Assembly: GCA_016786585.1 (NCBI GenBank)
Contig: JAEUUI010000007.1
Span: 248,001-312,000 of the forward strand
Direction of reading: 5' to 3'
Length of the DNA stretch: 64,000 nucleotides
Source of the DNA: Cyclobacteriaceae bacterium
GTDB lineage: Bacteria; Bacteroidota; Bacteroidia; Cytophagales; Cyclobacteriaceae
Position numbers and translations under genes: made by a program. Positions 17,177-27,147 of this stretch are shown here, piece by piece (the first letter of the stretch is position 1; each line of letters starts with the position of its first letter). The notes beneath the pieces are model-generated. The model had not been told where the DNA came from. It saw only the letters and a list, made by a program, of their open reading frames with translations, and ran no database searches.

Positions 17177-17944
17177 ATGTGCCTTATTTTTATTTCCGTT
17201 CAGAACCATCCGAAGTATAAACTCGTCATTGCGGCTAACCGCGATGAATTCTATCAGCGAAAAACCGCTGCGGCAGATTATTGGAAGGATCATCCGGAAA
17301 TTTTAGGGGGCCGGGACCTGGAAGCACAGGGTACGTGGATGGCGATTAACAAGAATGGACGAATTGCGATGGTAACAAACTACCGCGATATCAAAAATAT
17401 TAAACCGGTAGCCCCATCGCGCGGAGCATTGGTTACCGATTTCTTGCTGAATGATCGTTCTCCTGAAACATACTTGAATGATATAGAGCGCAAAGGGCCG
17501 GAGTATAATGGCTACAATCTGATTGTGGGAACCCCGGAGGAATTGTGGTACCAATCGAACTACAAACAAGGTGTGTCTCAACTTTCTGCGGGTTTGCACG
17601 GATTAAGCAACCATTTGCTGGATACACCCTGGCCGAAAGTTGAACGTGGTTTAAAAAAAATGGAGACGTTGTTGAAAAACAGTGATCTTTTAACGGCCGA
17701 GCTTTTTGAAGTTTTGTTTGATGACCTGATAGCAGCCGATGATAAACTGCCGGATACAGGAGTGGGCCTTGAACGGGAGAGGATGCTGTCATCGATGTTT
17801 ATCAAAAGTCCGGGTTACGGAACCCGATGCTCAACGGTTATCCTGATCGACCGTTCTAATCATGTTCAGTTTTCAGAACGCGTATTCGACCTTCACACGT
17901 TTGCATACAACCAGCGCGATTTTCAATTCGATATCCGGAAATAA
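17177..17944 (+). CDS. NRDE (TANGO2-like) family protein
   Basis: 255 residues starting MCLIFISVQNHPKYKLVIAANRDEF, the hallmark of the NRDE/TANGO2 family: a Cys at position 2 and the Asn-Arg-Asp-Glu motif at about 21-24. GGRDLEAQGTWMAIN and RGALVTDFL are further conserved blocks. The fold is related to Ntn hydrolases. The eukaryotic homologue is linked to Golgi/ER organisation and haem or lipid handling; the bacterial role is undefined. It ends at a bidirectional terminator facing the T9SS giant gene. Confidence 0.9.
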   Translation: MCLIFISVQNHPKYKLVIAANRDEFYQRKTAAADYWKDHPEILGGRDLEAQGTWMAINKNGRIAMVTNYRDIKNIKPVAPSRGALVTDFLLNDRSPETYLNDIERKGPEYNGYNLIVGTPEELWYQSNYKQGVSQLSAGLHGLSNHLLDTPWPKVERGLKKMETLLKNSDLLTAELFEVLFDDLIAADDKLPDTGVGLERERMLSSMFIKSPGYGTRCSTVILIDRSNHVQFSERVFDLHTFAYNQRDFQFDIRK

Positions 17945-17945
17945 A

Positions 17946-17975
17946 AAAGCCCCGCTTTCGCGAGGCTTTCTTTTT
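17946..17975. terminator. Bidirectional intrinsic terminator
   Basis: Stem AAAGCC-c-CGC / GCG-a-GGCTTT (17946-17955 with 17960-17969) with one internal mismatch and a TTTC loop. It is flanked by T5 on the plus side and A6 (T6 on the minus strand) on the other. It sits between the convergent NRDE gene and the 2936-residue giant and can serve both. Confidence 0.9.
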
Positions 17976-17988
17976 AATGCTGATTATT

Positions 17989-20900
17989 TTATTTCACCAG
18001 TAACTTAAATGCTTCACCGCGGTTCGTGCGAATGATGTACAATCCGCCAGGTAATCCTGACGCATCGAAACTATCAACTTGCTTGTATTCGCGAACTGGT
18101 TTGTTCATGTTATTATAAATAATCACGTTTACAATTCTGTTAAAGTTTACAGTTGTGCTGCGGCTTAAATCAATCGGATTCGGGTACGCAACAAAATTTT
18201 CAACGGTATGTCCGGTTCCGTTATTTTCAACGCGCCTGATCTCTGAATAATTGAACGAGCCGTCAAAGTCTACTTGTTTCAAACGGTAGTAAGAAACTCC
18301 CAACACCGGGTTTTCATCGATGATTGAATAGTCATGCGGTTTGGTGGTTGTGCCTGCACCTTTAACTTCTCCCAGATATTCGAAGTCTTTACCGTTTACT
18401 GAACGCTCAATTTCGAAGCGATCGTTCTTGGTTTCAGATTCAGTATGCCATTTCAATAATACGGTGTTAAAATCAGTCATGGAAGCGGTAAACGAAGTCA
18501 ACTCAACCGGCAGCGGATTCGCCAGGTTGGTAGAGCCCATGGTGATAATTTTCTCGCTGAACGATACATTCGTGGCAGAGGTGAAGTCACCCTGGCTTTG
18601 TGTATGTCCTGCCAGGAAGTTTATACCACCGAAGTTATCCCATAACGAAGTTGTGGTATTCCAAACCATCACTTTCAGGGATTCCCGGTTTGACGAGTTC
18701 GATGAAACATCGCTTTCAATACCCCAGCTTAAACCAACCTGAGCATTTGCATCTGCAGGAGCGGTGTTGTCAGCAACCTTCCAGTACTCACCTCCCGAAA
18801 CAATAATAACGGAAGGATCTGAAGAGAGCTGATTGGTAACTCCGGGTTCAAGCAGGCGGGCGTTTCCAATAAAGTACTCGGCATACCAGGTTAAACCACC
18901 TGCTGATACGTTATTAACTTTTACATACCTCCAGCGATTGACCTTACCCACCGGGAAAGAGAAGCTGGCACCCGAATTCAATACCTTATACAGCCTTCCA
19001 TTCACAAATGAATTCGGCCTTCCGTTAGTAGGCGTAACGATAGCAGAAGCGTTTAGCTTAAGTGTTGTTGCTCCGGGGTTGATGAAGCCGTTGGTAAGAA
19101 TCAATTCGTTATTGATATCAACGTTTCCGGAAAGATTCAGACCAAAGGTGTTATCCAGTTCAATTCTGTGAATCTGAGCTGCTCCAGTGAAATTACCGTT
19201 GATCAGCTGTGTTGTTGTACCATTCAAAAGCATCTTAACCGTTCCTGATCCACCATTGAATGTTCCACCGGTCATGATCAGACTTCCTTTGAGAATCAGG
19301 TTACCGCCCGAACCAACGTTAAAGGTTCCGCTACCGATCGCGAGGTCGCGACCGATAATACGGTCACCACCGGAAACGCTCACGAAGGTTCCGCCAGTAA
19401 CGTTCAAATCTCTGCCCACGGTGAGCGTGCGGTTTCCATTGCTCTTGTTAAAGGTTCCTGAAATCAGGTTGAAGTCACGATCGATCAGAATAGCTCTGTT
19501 ATTGCTGTTCTGCATAGACGGGCCGTTAACCACAAGGTCATTACAAATGTGTAAGTCATTGTTGGCCAAAAGACGATCACCACCGCCAGACAGCGTAAGA
19601 TTACGCACCTCGGTTATACCACCCAGAATATCATACTGGCCTGTTCCGGCATACTCAAGTGATCCGCCACTGCAACCAAAAAAGTTTTCGAAGAAACCGG
19701 CTGGTAAAACGGCATTGGTTGTGTTGCTGGTAATTTTCAATGTTCCGGTTCCACTCACAATACCCAGACGGTGACCATAGGTTTGATCGACATCCAGAAC
19801 GCTTCCGCTTTGGATGATGGTTTTGTACAACCTTACAGAGTTTACGCTGAAGTCAAGTTCATGGCCGGCATTAACAACTACGATTGCTCCATTAGGCACG
19901 CCTGCCGGCTGCGGACTGAAAATGGCTGGATTGGTAATGCTACCGCTGGCGATTGTTTGATATACAGGTACGTTATCAGGAATGGCTGAATCGATACCTG
20001 CAAAGTAGTCACCTGACACCTGATCATCCGTTACACCGGAGAACGAGAATGTCAATGTCTTTGCGAGTGTATTCACAACACCCGATGATTTATTAATCGC
20101 CTCTGTAGGATTGTTATCCGCCAGAATACTTGCTGTGATATAATTGGATTCTGTGTACGGTGTGGTTACGGCTACGTAGGCGGGATCGTACTTCATAATT
20201 GCATCGGCATTAAATGAAGTACTCATGTTGTCCGCATCAATTGTGTAGTAGTATTGCAATACGTTATTCACGTCAACAATTTCCGGATCTGGTGCTTCTG
20301 AGTCCTCTATAATTGACGGATGCGGCTCTTCTGCAGTACGAATGGTAATAGTCGGGCTTACTGATCCGGTTGTTTTTCCGGGTGAACCGAAATTAAACGT
20401 AACCGGAGTATATCGCGCCTGACCTACCGGGAATACAAAGTCTACCGTATAGTTAGCAGGGAATATCTTTCGTACTCCACTGTCGGAGAATGAACTGTTT
20501 GTACGAATCATGTTTCCAACCGAGAACGGGTTAACCGGAGTGATCAACGCTGTGCTGGTAAGGAGCAACAAATTTCCGCCTACATCAAAAACGCCATTTT
20601 CCAAACGGAGCTGGCTGCTGATACTGAACTTATAACCTTGTCCGTCCGGTATCTCTACGCCACTGGAATTACGGATTGTAACAATGCTCAACGATGAAGT
20701 CGAAAGATTGTCCGAGCGGCTAAGCGTTTGCTTGGCTGTGCCCTCAAACACCAGTCCTAATCCTGAAGTGCTGGTCATTGTCGCATCGAACACTACATTT
20801 TGTTTTGCTACCAGGTAGTTTGTTCCGGAAGAGATTGCGCCCGCTAAGGCTCGGAATTCGTTATTAACGATAAGACTTGTTGATAACGCGGTAGCATTAG

Positions 20901-23900
20901 TGCCTGCCTTATCGAGTTTATAGATATCAAAAACTCCATTTCCGGAAACCGTTCTCACGCTCGAGCCAGTAGGGTTAAAAATGGTTTTGTTACCGCTGGC
21001 AATGTATGTTCCGTTGTTTACAAAGTTGTTCCTTACGGTTACATCAAAGCCCTGTGCGTTAAAAGTCGCGCCATTATTGATCGTGAAAACACCTCCTAAA
21101 TTGAGCGGTTGAGTATACAATTTGACAATTGGATCATTGCTGCTGGTATTATCTATTGTTAGACCACCGAATAACTGGTTAGTTTTGATGCCTATGTTTT
21201 TTGCATTAAGCGATGAAGGCGTGTTAACGTTTCCAATCGTCATGACTTGCGTAACCGGGAAACTGTAAACTGTTGGCTCAATCAGGATAGAAGGTACAAA
21301 GGCACTATTAATACCCTGAACAATGGTCAATGAGCCTCCGGTATAGGTAAACCGGCTGTTTGTATTAACGATTTCAAATACACCCCGATTGGTCTGTGAT
21401 GCTGCATTCTTCGCAACAATTACAGATCCACCTGTCTGAATGTATTTCAAAATGCCCGCAGTGGAAGTTAAGCCGCGTCTGATCTGCGAACCAACCGTTA
21501 ATCCGCCTGAGCTGATCTCCAGTTGTGCACTACCGCTGGCAGAGTATTCAATGTAATTGTTTCCCCCGTTCACGGCATCATCCATGTTTACAATACCTCC
21601 GCTTATGCGAAGCAACCCATCCAGTAAAATACCTGTGTTGGCTCCTGAAACATTCACCACTCCCTGACGAACTTCAAGCCCGGCTGTTGATGGAATAGAA
21701 AAATCACCGTTACCGCTTGTCAGGCTAAAGCTGATGCCGGCATTATCAAGAATGAGCAGGCCGTTTTTTAATTGCAGTGATTTTACGGCTGTGTTGGTTA
21801 CTCCGTTCAAGGTAAAGTTTGAAGAAATTGTCATTGTTGAAGCAATGCTCGTTCCCTTGTTCATTTCAAGACGATACAAATCAACAGTGCCTCCACCGGG
21901 ATTGGTAAAGGTATTCGCGTTGACACCGGTAAACTCAAGAATTACATCATTGTCAGTAGCTCCGTTAGCGCTGAACAAATCAATTACGCCGTTTGTGATT
22001 GTAACATTTCCGCCAATCGAAAGGCGATGCGTAAGTGTTGAAGGCGTTGAATTCAGTACGGCAATTTCATTCTGCCCCGATCCAACAGCGTTCATAGTCA
22101 AATCACCGGCAATTGAAACCGTGTAACTGCTGCCAGTCGTAGGGAATTCAAGTCTGCCAGGTGTGTTGTCGCTAAACGTAACATTTCCGCCTACCGTCAC
22201 ATTTCCACCTACGCGGAAATTAGCCTGCTGATTGATGAGCAGATTTCTTCTTACAATAATGTCCGTTGGGATGGTAGCACTTCTGGCGAATGAGGGTGTG
22301 CCACCTTCAAATCGCAGGTTAGGGAATACGGATGGATTGGTTGGTAAAACAACCAAGGACCCGGCTTCTGACAAGTAATCATATAAGCTGGTTACTTCGT
22401 TCGCAAAATCACCAAAGTCGCCAACGATCGTAGGAACCTGTGTGTTCGTTGCACGAACCATCACTGTGCCTGGTCCGGATACCCGGCCGAAATTTACGCC
22501 CTGATTTTCCTGAATCGTTAAACGAGGTTGAAATGTTCCAACCGGTACCGTGGCGAATACCACCTGAGCTGCTTGTGCAACAGCACTGTTCACATCAATT
22601 GCGTGATGATTGTTGGCGCCTGTATTTCCTGATCCGATAATGGCAACATCTCCTGCTTGTGGAAAGCTAGCTGCTGCTGCACCTGTGTGTGATACAGTCG
22701 ACCATGAGCTTGCCTGATCCCAGCGCAATCCCGGAAAGCCGGTAGCAGTGGCGCTTCGGCTATAATAAATTGTCGGTGCACCGGTAAATCGCCCGGATGC
22801 CCCTGCGGTATAGCTGGCTGCTACTAGCGTAAACCCGGAGCCCGGGAATGTTGCTCCCGTAGACGCACCATTGAAGTAGACTACGTTCGTGGTTGTATTA
22901 ACATCATTCGTGGCACCGTCCGTAGCGCGCGTGAATGGCGTTGAATCCAGCACGCGGCCTGGAACATAGTTGGCTTCTGTTCCACCAATATCCGAATCGG
23001 TATAATTGAAATTGTATGCTACTGTAGGAGATGTTGCAAAATCGCGGAAGCGTACACGCCAGTAATACGAGAGAATATCAGCGCCCCCACTGGCGTTTGT
23101 TGTTGCAAGAATTTCATCGGCCGGATTCACCTGAATGTAACCGTCATCAGTAAATGTGACGATCTGAACAATTGCCGGTGTGTACCGAACAGTTGAATTT
23201 GCATTTGTCCCGATCGGATATGTTTTTGCACCGGCTGCATTAAAGTATACTTCCAGTCCGCCATCAGAGCCTAATCCTGCTGTTTGAATCATTTTTGTCG
23301 TCCCGAATCCAGAGCCGGAAATTGAAGCAGTAGCCCCTACCATGACCAGCTTATTAATACCGATGTTGAACACACCGTTCGTCATCGTCAGCACACGCGA
23401 CACGTTTAGTGTTCCGGTAGTAAGACTAACCCCTGCTGTATTGTCAAGCTCAAGGTTGAAGAACGTACCGCTGTTAGATGAAATCGTCTGAGCAGATGTT
23501 CCGTTAACAACTACTTTTCCCGTGTTTGCCGCAACTCCGACTGTGGAATTGTTGACAATATTACCTTTTGCGTTAAGCACAAATGCACCGTAGGACAGTG
23601 TTCCCCGGATTGCGCTGAATGTACCATTAATCACAACGGAAGCTGCGGGAGCAGCAACTCCGTTTTGAATGTCGAGTGATGCTGCGGCAGTGACCTTTTC
23701 AAAATAAAAATTATTAAAAGTTCTTGCCGATCCACCCAGATCCAGGATGCCATTCGCTGTACCTGTAAATTTAGTGGTGTTGGCTCCCGTGGTGTACGTG
23801 GCACCGGATGCGATAAAGAAATCTTTACCAAGTTCAACATCATTACCCAGCGCATCAAGTGTTGCAGCAAAAGGGGCGTTGTCGATTGTCAGGCTGTTCT

Positions 23901-26799
23901 GAACCACGAGTGGTTGTGCGCCTACGATAGAACGCGTATCAGGTGGGCCGATGTCGCCAGAGGTTCCGCCTGTAATCTTAAAGGTCGATGCAACGTTCGC
24001 TGTTTTGCGAAGGATAAGATTCCACAACGGAGCCTTCGAAGTGATTACATACGTGGTGGATGTGTTATCCATTTCGAGAATAACAGTTCCGCCTGTCACG
24101 TTGATGTTTTGAGGATCGGAATTGATAAACAAGATACCCCGGTCAGTTTGGCTTGACGCTCTTCTTACCGTAAGTGTTCCGCCACTCATCCGGAATACGT
24201 TACCCGGATACGTCATGCTGAATGTGTAGTAATTGGTATTGATACCGGCAGTACCGTTCACCGTAACAGTTCCGCCTGTTTGAATGTATCCCCCAATATT
24301 TGATGTTCCCAGAATTGACGTACGGATTTGATTGGTTGTAATACTTCCGCCTTCCACTTCAAGCGTACCGTTGACACGCAACGTAAACCCGCTTGACACA
24401 TTTGAATTAAAAGTCCCGGTTGTGACTTTTGCTTTTCCATAAACAACCACAGCGTTACCACCGGTGGGCATCAGCACGAAACCGCCATTCACCCAAAGTG
24501 TAGCACCTTCAGAGATATTATAGTTCGAAGTTCCGAGTTGGTTTACTTCTACATTAGTGCCGATTTCTACCGTACCGCGTACAAGACCGAGTGCATTCAG
24601 GTTATTCGTAAGCTGAGCAACGGAACCGTGACCTTCATTCGCATACCCCCATAGATTAAAGTTTGCAACACTGTTTGCAGTAATGCGAAGCTTGTAGGTA
24701 TCGTCAGAACCTTTATCAATTTTAATCCGCCAGAACTTAGAAAACCCGTTACAGATCAATTCCTGATTTTCGAGGCCACTGATAAAATTGGCATTTACCG
24801 CACCGTTTGTCGGTGTGGCAGTTGTGTAGTTGGCAGATGTGTAGTTTGTCAAGGCGAGTGTTCCGCCATTGTTCGTAAGATCACCCAGTAGATTAAACTC
24901 GTGCAGACCTCCGGCAGATCCAACCGTAATGCTGGCTCCTGATTCAATGGTAACATCACCATTGACGGTCATGGTTCTGTTTGCAGTGGATGCACCATTG
25001 TTGAACTGGAAAGTCCCGGTTTCAACACGCATGTTACCGTTGACGGTAAAGTTTGCCATCAGGAAGCAACGGGTGCTGCCTCCGGTTAATTTGATTTCGA
25101 GGTTGTTGTAAATTCTGTCCTGGTCGAGCGTAACGTTTGAAGCGCCAAAGTATTCCACCGTTCCGCCGTTAATCGCATCGGCAAAATTTGTTGTGGTGCC
25201 CGCAGGGAAGTTATCGTTACCACCCGAGCCGGATACACGAATCCGGCCGTTGCCCTCAATAGCGTTAAAGTTGTGGCCTGACGTGGCGGCTACATTGAGT
25301 GTTCCATCTACGCGAATGCCTGCGAGCGTTACGTTGTTGATGTTCATCGTAACGGTACGTCCATTAGTAATTACAACGTTGTCGCTCGGTTGCGGAATTT
25401 CGTTTGCCGGATTTGTTAACAATGGCACAACCCCGCCATCTAAAGTCCATACATCCGGATTATTCCAGTTACCGGATTGATACGAGTACCACGTGCGAAT
25501 ATTAATCCCGGCCACAGGACTGGTTGCTGCATCGATAGTTCCCAAGGTATAGGCGCCATCATTAAGTGCACTGGTGATGCGGAACGAAATCCTGTCGCCA
25601 TTGATGGACTTATTTGAGCTGGCAATATTCTGGTTGATCCACTGTGATCCATTCCACTTTAAAAGAACATAGTTATCCTTGTTTACGGGTGAACCTCCAC
25701 CAATACCTTCGCCAAGGTCGAACGTTGCGTCCACCGTCAGCGTGTTCGTGAAATCGATGTACCAGCTTCTGTTCCAGCGTTGCTGCACACCGGAACCCAG
25801 GTTAGTTGCAACGGCTGAATTGGGCAGGTTGTTATGTCCCGCAAAAGCAAAGGTGTTGGCAGTTGTATAGGTATTTCCAGTAAGAATGAAACCCGCTGAA
25901 TTGGCTTCATTGTGTGTTACCCCGTTCAATCTTCCTACACCAATTACCTTGTAGTCGTAATCGCCGTTAGGAGTAGTTGAACCCACGTAATTTATGTTGG
26001 AAAGAGTAAGGTTATACTTGGCAGCGATGTAATTGTTGACAATACGAACCTGCATCGCGTTAAGCTTACGGTCATAAACTATTATTTCAGCAATGTCTCC
26101 CGCAAATGCGTCAAGCGGATCATACCCGGCATTGAGTAAATCCTGGTCATTACCGATAGCCAGGGTACCACCCGACTGGATGCTCTGGCCAATTTTAAAA
26201 CCTGTGATGTTCCTGTACGAACCACCTGATTCGTTTCCATTAATGTAATAATCAAGAACACCATCTACGTTTTCCCATGATGTTACCACCGAACGGAATG
26301 TATTGTTATTAGTGGCGATAGCTGTTTGATCGAAGGCCGCATCAATCAGGTATGTTCTTAGGGCATCGCTGTTGCGGAGCAGGTACTCATCCGGTTTTGC
26401 ATCGGATGCTGCGTACGAAACAATTGCATCACCTGTATCACTGGTTCGATAGACAATAACAACCGTATAAGCCGATTGTGGCATATCCGTAAATGAATTT
26501 TTAACGATGCGGTTATCGGCTTTTGAGAAACGCGCGTAACCCAAGCCGTTCAACGGACTGGTATTCTCAAACTGAGGGCTAACAGGAGCCGTTGTTGAGA
26601 AATTATTGGCGTTTCCGGAAAGATCTGGCCAGGCCAAAATGTCGTTTCCGTCACTCAAACTTAACGTTGTCGCGTCAAGCCAGAGTACATTTCTGGGTTG
26701 ACCAACCCCTAGTGTGTTACCAACCCCGCCAGGTCCCGTTTGCGCGAACGCTGCAACACCAAAAACAATTAACAGGAAAGAGAGTAGAGATCTTTTCAT
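17989..26799 (-). CDS. Giant T9SS-secreted multidomain protein (2936 aa)
   Basis: It starts with a signal peptide (MKRSLLSFLLIVFGVAAFAQ). Residues ~35-270 form a LamG/concanavalin-like domain (VLWLDATTLSLSDGNDILAWPDLSG ... AEIIVYDRKLN). Most of the rest is Gly/Thr/Asn-rich beta-helical sequence with phrases such as NGDVTIESGASITVG. Three similar G8-like modules begin near residues 443, 1366 and 2286 (GNWNNPDVWTL, ASSWSTVSHTG, ASGSITNPAIF). Near the C-terminus is the segment NPLPVELTSFTASMTDFNTVLLKWHTESE, then a fibronectin-like fold (NDRFEIERSVNGKDFEYLG ... YYRLKQVDFDG). A type A T9SS sorting domain (~70 residues, AYPNPIDLSR ... GGLYIIRTNRGEAFKLLVK) ends it. It is probably surface-attached or released as an adhesin or matrix protein. 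The next gene upstream (27148-34665) has a closely similar C-terminal module. Confidence 0.88.
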   Translation of the reverse strand: MKRSLLSFLLIVFGVAAFAQTGPGGVGNTLGVGQPRNVLWLDATTLSLSDGNDILAWPDLSGNANNFSTTAPVSPQFENTSPLNGLGYARFSKADNRIVKNSFTDMPQSAYTVVIVYRTSDTGDAIVSYAASDAKPDEYLLRNSDALRTYLIDAAFDQTAIATNNNTFRSVVTSWENVDGVLDYYINGNESGGSYRNITGFKIGQSIQSGGTLAIGNDQDLLNAGYDPLDAFAGDIAEIIVYDRKLNAMQVRIVNNYIAAKYNLTLSNINYVGSTTPNGDYDYKVIGVGRLNGVTHNEANSAGFILTGNTYTTANTFAFAGHNNLPNSAVATNLGSGVQQRWNRSWYIDFTNTLTVDATFDLGEGIGGGSPVNKDNYVLLKWNGSQWINQNIASSNKSINGDRISFRITSALNDGAYTLGTIDAATSPVAGINIRTWYSYQSGNWNNPDVWTLDGGVVPLLTNPANEIPQPSDNVVITNGRTVTMNINNVTLAGIRVDGTLNVAATSGHNFNAIEGNGRIRVSGSGGNDNFPAGTTTNFADAINGGTVEYFGASNVTLDQDRIYNNLEIKLTGGSTRCFLMANFTVNGNMRVETGTFQFNNGASTANRTMTVNGDVTIESGASITVGSAGGLHEFNLLGDLTNNGGTLALTNYTSANYTTATPTNGAVNANFISGLENQELICNGFSKFWRIKIDKGSDDTYKLRITANSVANFNLWGYANEGHGSVAQLTNNLNALGLVRGTVEIGTNVEVNQLGTSNYNISEGATLWVNGGFVLMPTGGNAVVVYGKAKVTTGTFNSNVSSGFTLRVNGTLEVEGGSITTNQIRTSILGTSNIGGYIQTGGTVTVNGTAGINTNYYTFSMTYPGNVFRMSGGTLTVRRASSQTDRGILFINSDPQNINVTGGTVILEMDNTSTTYVITSKAPLWNLILRKTANVASTFKITGGTSGDIGPPDTRSIVGAQPLVVQNSLTIDNAPFAATLDALGNDVELGKDFFIASGATYTTGANTTKFTGTANGILDLGGSARTFNNFYFEKVTAAASLDIQNGVAAPAASVVINGTFSAIRGTLSYGAFVLNAKGNIVNNSTVGVAANTGKVVVNGTSAQTISSNSGTFFNLELDNTAGVSLTTGTLNVSRVLTMTNGVFNIGINKLVMVGATASISGSGFGTTKMIQTAGLGSDGGLEVYFNAAGAKTYPIGTNANSTVRYTPAIVQIVTFTDDGYIQVNPADEILATTNASGGADILSYYWRVRFRDFATSPTVAYNFNYTDSDIGGTEANYVPGRVLDSTPFTRATDGATNDVNTTTNVVYFNGASTGATFPGSGFTLVAASYTAGASGRFTGAPTIYYSRSATATGFPGLRWDQASSWSTVSHTGAAAASFPQAGDVAIIGSGNTGANNHHAIDVNSAVAQAAQVVFATVPVGTFQPRLTIQENQGVNFGRVSGPGTVMVRATNTQVPTIVGDFGDFANEVTSLYDYLSEAGSLVVLPTNPSVFPNLRFEGGTPSFARSATIPTDIIVRRNLLINQQANFRVGGNVTVGGNVTFSDNTPGRLEFPTTGSSYTVSIAGDLTMNAVGSGQNEIAVLNSTPSTLTHRLSIGGNVTITNGVIDLFSANGATDNDVILEFTGVNANTFTNPGGGTVDLYRLEMNKGTSIASTMTISSNFTLNGVTNTAVKSLQLKNGLLILDNAGISFSLTSGNGDFSIPSTAGLEVRQGVVNVSGANTGILLDGLLRISGGIVNMDDAVNGGNNYIEYSASGSAQLEISSGGLTVGSQIRRGLTSTAGILKYIQTGGSVIVAKNAASQTNRGVFEIVNTNSRFTYTGGSLTIVQGINSAFVPSILIEPTVYSFPVTQVMTIGNVNTPSSLNAKNIGIKTNQLFGGLTIDNTSSNDPIVKLYTQPLNLGGVFTINNGATFNAQGFDVTVRNNFVNNGTYIASGNKTIFNPTGSSVRTVSGNGVFDIYKLDKAGTNATALSTSLIVNNEFRALAGAISSGTNYLVAKQNVVFDATMTSTSGLGLVFEGTAKQTLSRSDNLSTSSLSIVTIRNSSGVEIPDGQGYKFSISSQLRLENGVFDVGGNLLLLTSTALITPVNPFSVGNMIRTNSSFSDSGVRKIFPANYTVDFVFPVGQARYTPVTFNFGSPGKTTGSVSPTITIRTAEEPHPSIIEDSEAPDPEIVDVNNVLQYYYTIDADNMSTSFNADAIMKYDPAYVAVTTPYTESNYITASILADNNPTEAINKSSGVVNTLAKTLTFSFSGVTDDQVSGDYFAGIDSAIPDNVPVYQTIASGSITNPAIFSPQPAGVPNGAIVVVNAGHELDFSVNSVRLYKTIIQSGSVLDVDQTYGHRLGIVSGTGTLKITSNTTNAVLPAGFFENFFGCSGGSLEYAGTGQYDILGGITEVRNLTLSGGGDRLLANNDLHICNDLVVNGPSMQNSNNRAILIDRDFNLISGTFNKSNGNRTLTVGRDLNVTGGTFVSVSGGDRIIGRDLAIGSGTFNVGSGGNLILKGSLIMTGGTFNGGSGTVKMLLNGTTTQLINGNFTGAAQIHRIELDNTFGLNLSGNVDINNELILTNGFINPGATTLKLNASAIVTPTNGRPNSFVNGRLYKVLNSGASFSFPVGKVNRWRYVKVNNVSAGGLTWYAEYFIGNARLLEPGVTNQLSSDPSVIIVSGGEYWKVADNTAPADANAQVGLSWGIESDVSSNSSNRESLKVMVWNTTTSLWDNFGGINFLAGHTQSQGDFTSATNVSFSEKIITMGSTNLANPLPVELTSFTASMTDFNTVLLKWHTESETKNDRFEIERSVNGKDFEYLGEVKGAGTTTKPHDYSIIDENPVLGVSYYRLKQVDFDGSFNYSEIRRVENNGTGHTVENFVAYPNPIDLSRSTTVNFNRIVNVIIYNNMNKPVREYKQVDSFDASGLPGGLYIIRTNRGEAFKLLVK

Positions 26800-27147
26800 T
26801 TACAGAACGTTATTATCAGATATATTAATTTTTAAAAACCAGTCGCATTTGACAGTTTCCATGATTGTCAAGTTGTCTTTAAACTCAGGACACTTTGACT
26901 TATCCCATTTAAACTGCTCTTGAGCCCGCAGATCCAACCTTGAGGAAGCTAATCGGCTGTTCTATAGTGCTTTACAGAGAAACAAAAACTCTAATTTAGA
27001 GATTTTTACTGTTCTTTACAGCCTGTTTAATGCGCAAAATGAATGGATAGTAACAGGCCTTGATGAAATTTCATCAAGGCCTTGAGGAGATTGAGAAAGA
27101 AGAAAGGTTAAGGATAGCAAAGTTGCGCCTAACCCATTGATTTGCAA
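26800..27147. other. 348-bp intergenic region between the two giant genes
   Basis: No gene is seen. It should contain the 3' end of the 2505-residue gene transcript and the promoter of the 2936-residue gene, both on the minus strand, but no CAAAnnTA (reverse -7 box) is evident. It holds a short hairpin CTCTAA-t-TTAGAG (26989-27001), two direct copies of CTTTACAG (26970-26977 and 27014-27021), and a 28-bp perfect palindrome listed separately. Confidence 0.6.
27055..27082. repeat. 28-bp perfect palindrome (14-bp arms, no loop)
   Basis: The left arm AGGCCTTGATGAAA is followed immediately by its exact reverse complement. It begins 66 bases beyond the stop of the 2505-residue giant gene. Neither flank has a T run, so it is not a standard intrinsic terminator, although an RNA hairpin there could still protect or end the message. 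Alternatively it is a site for a dimeric DNA-binding protein. Confidence 0.8.
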
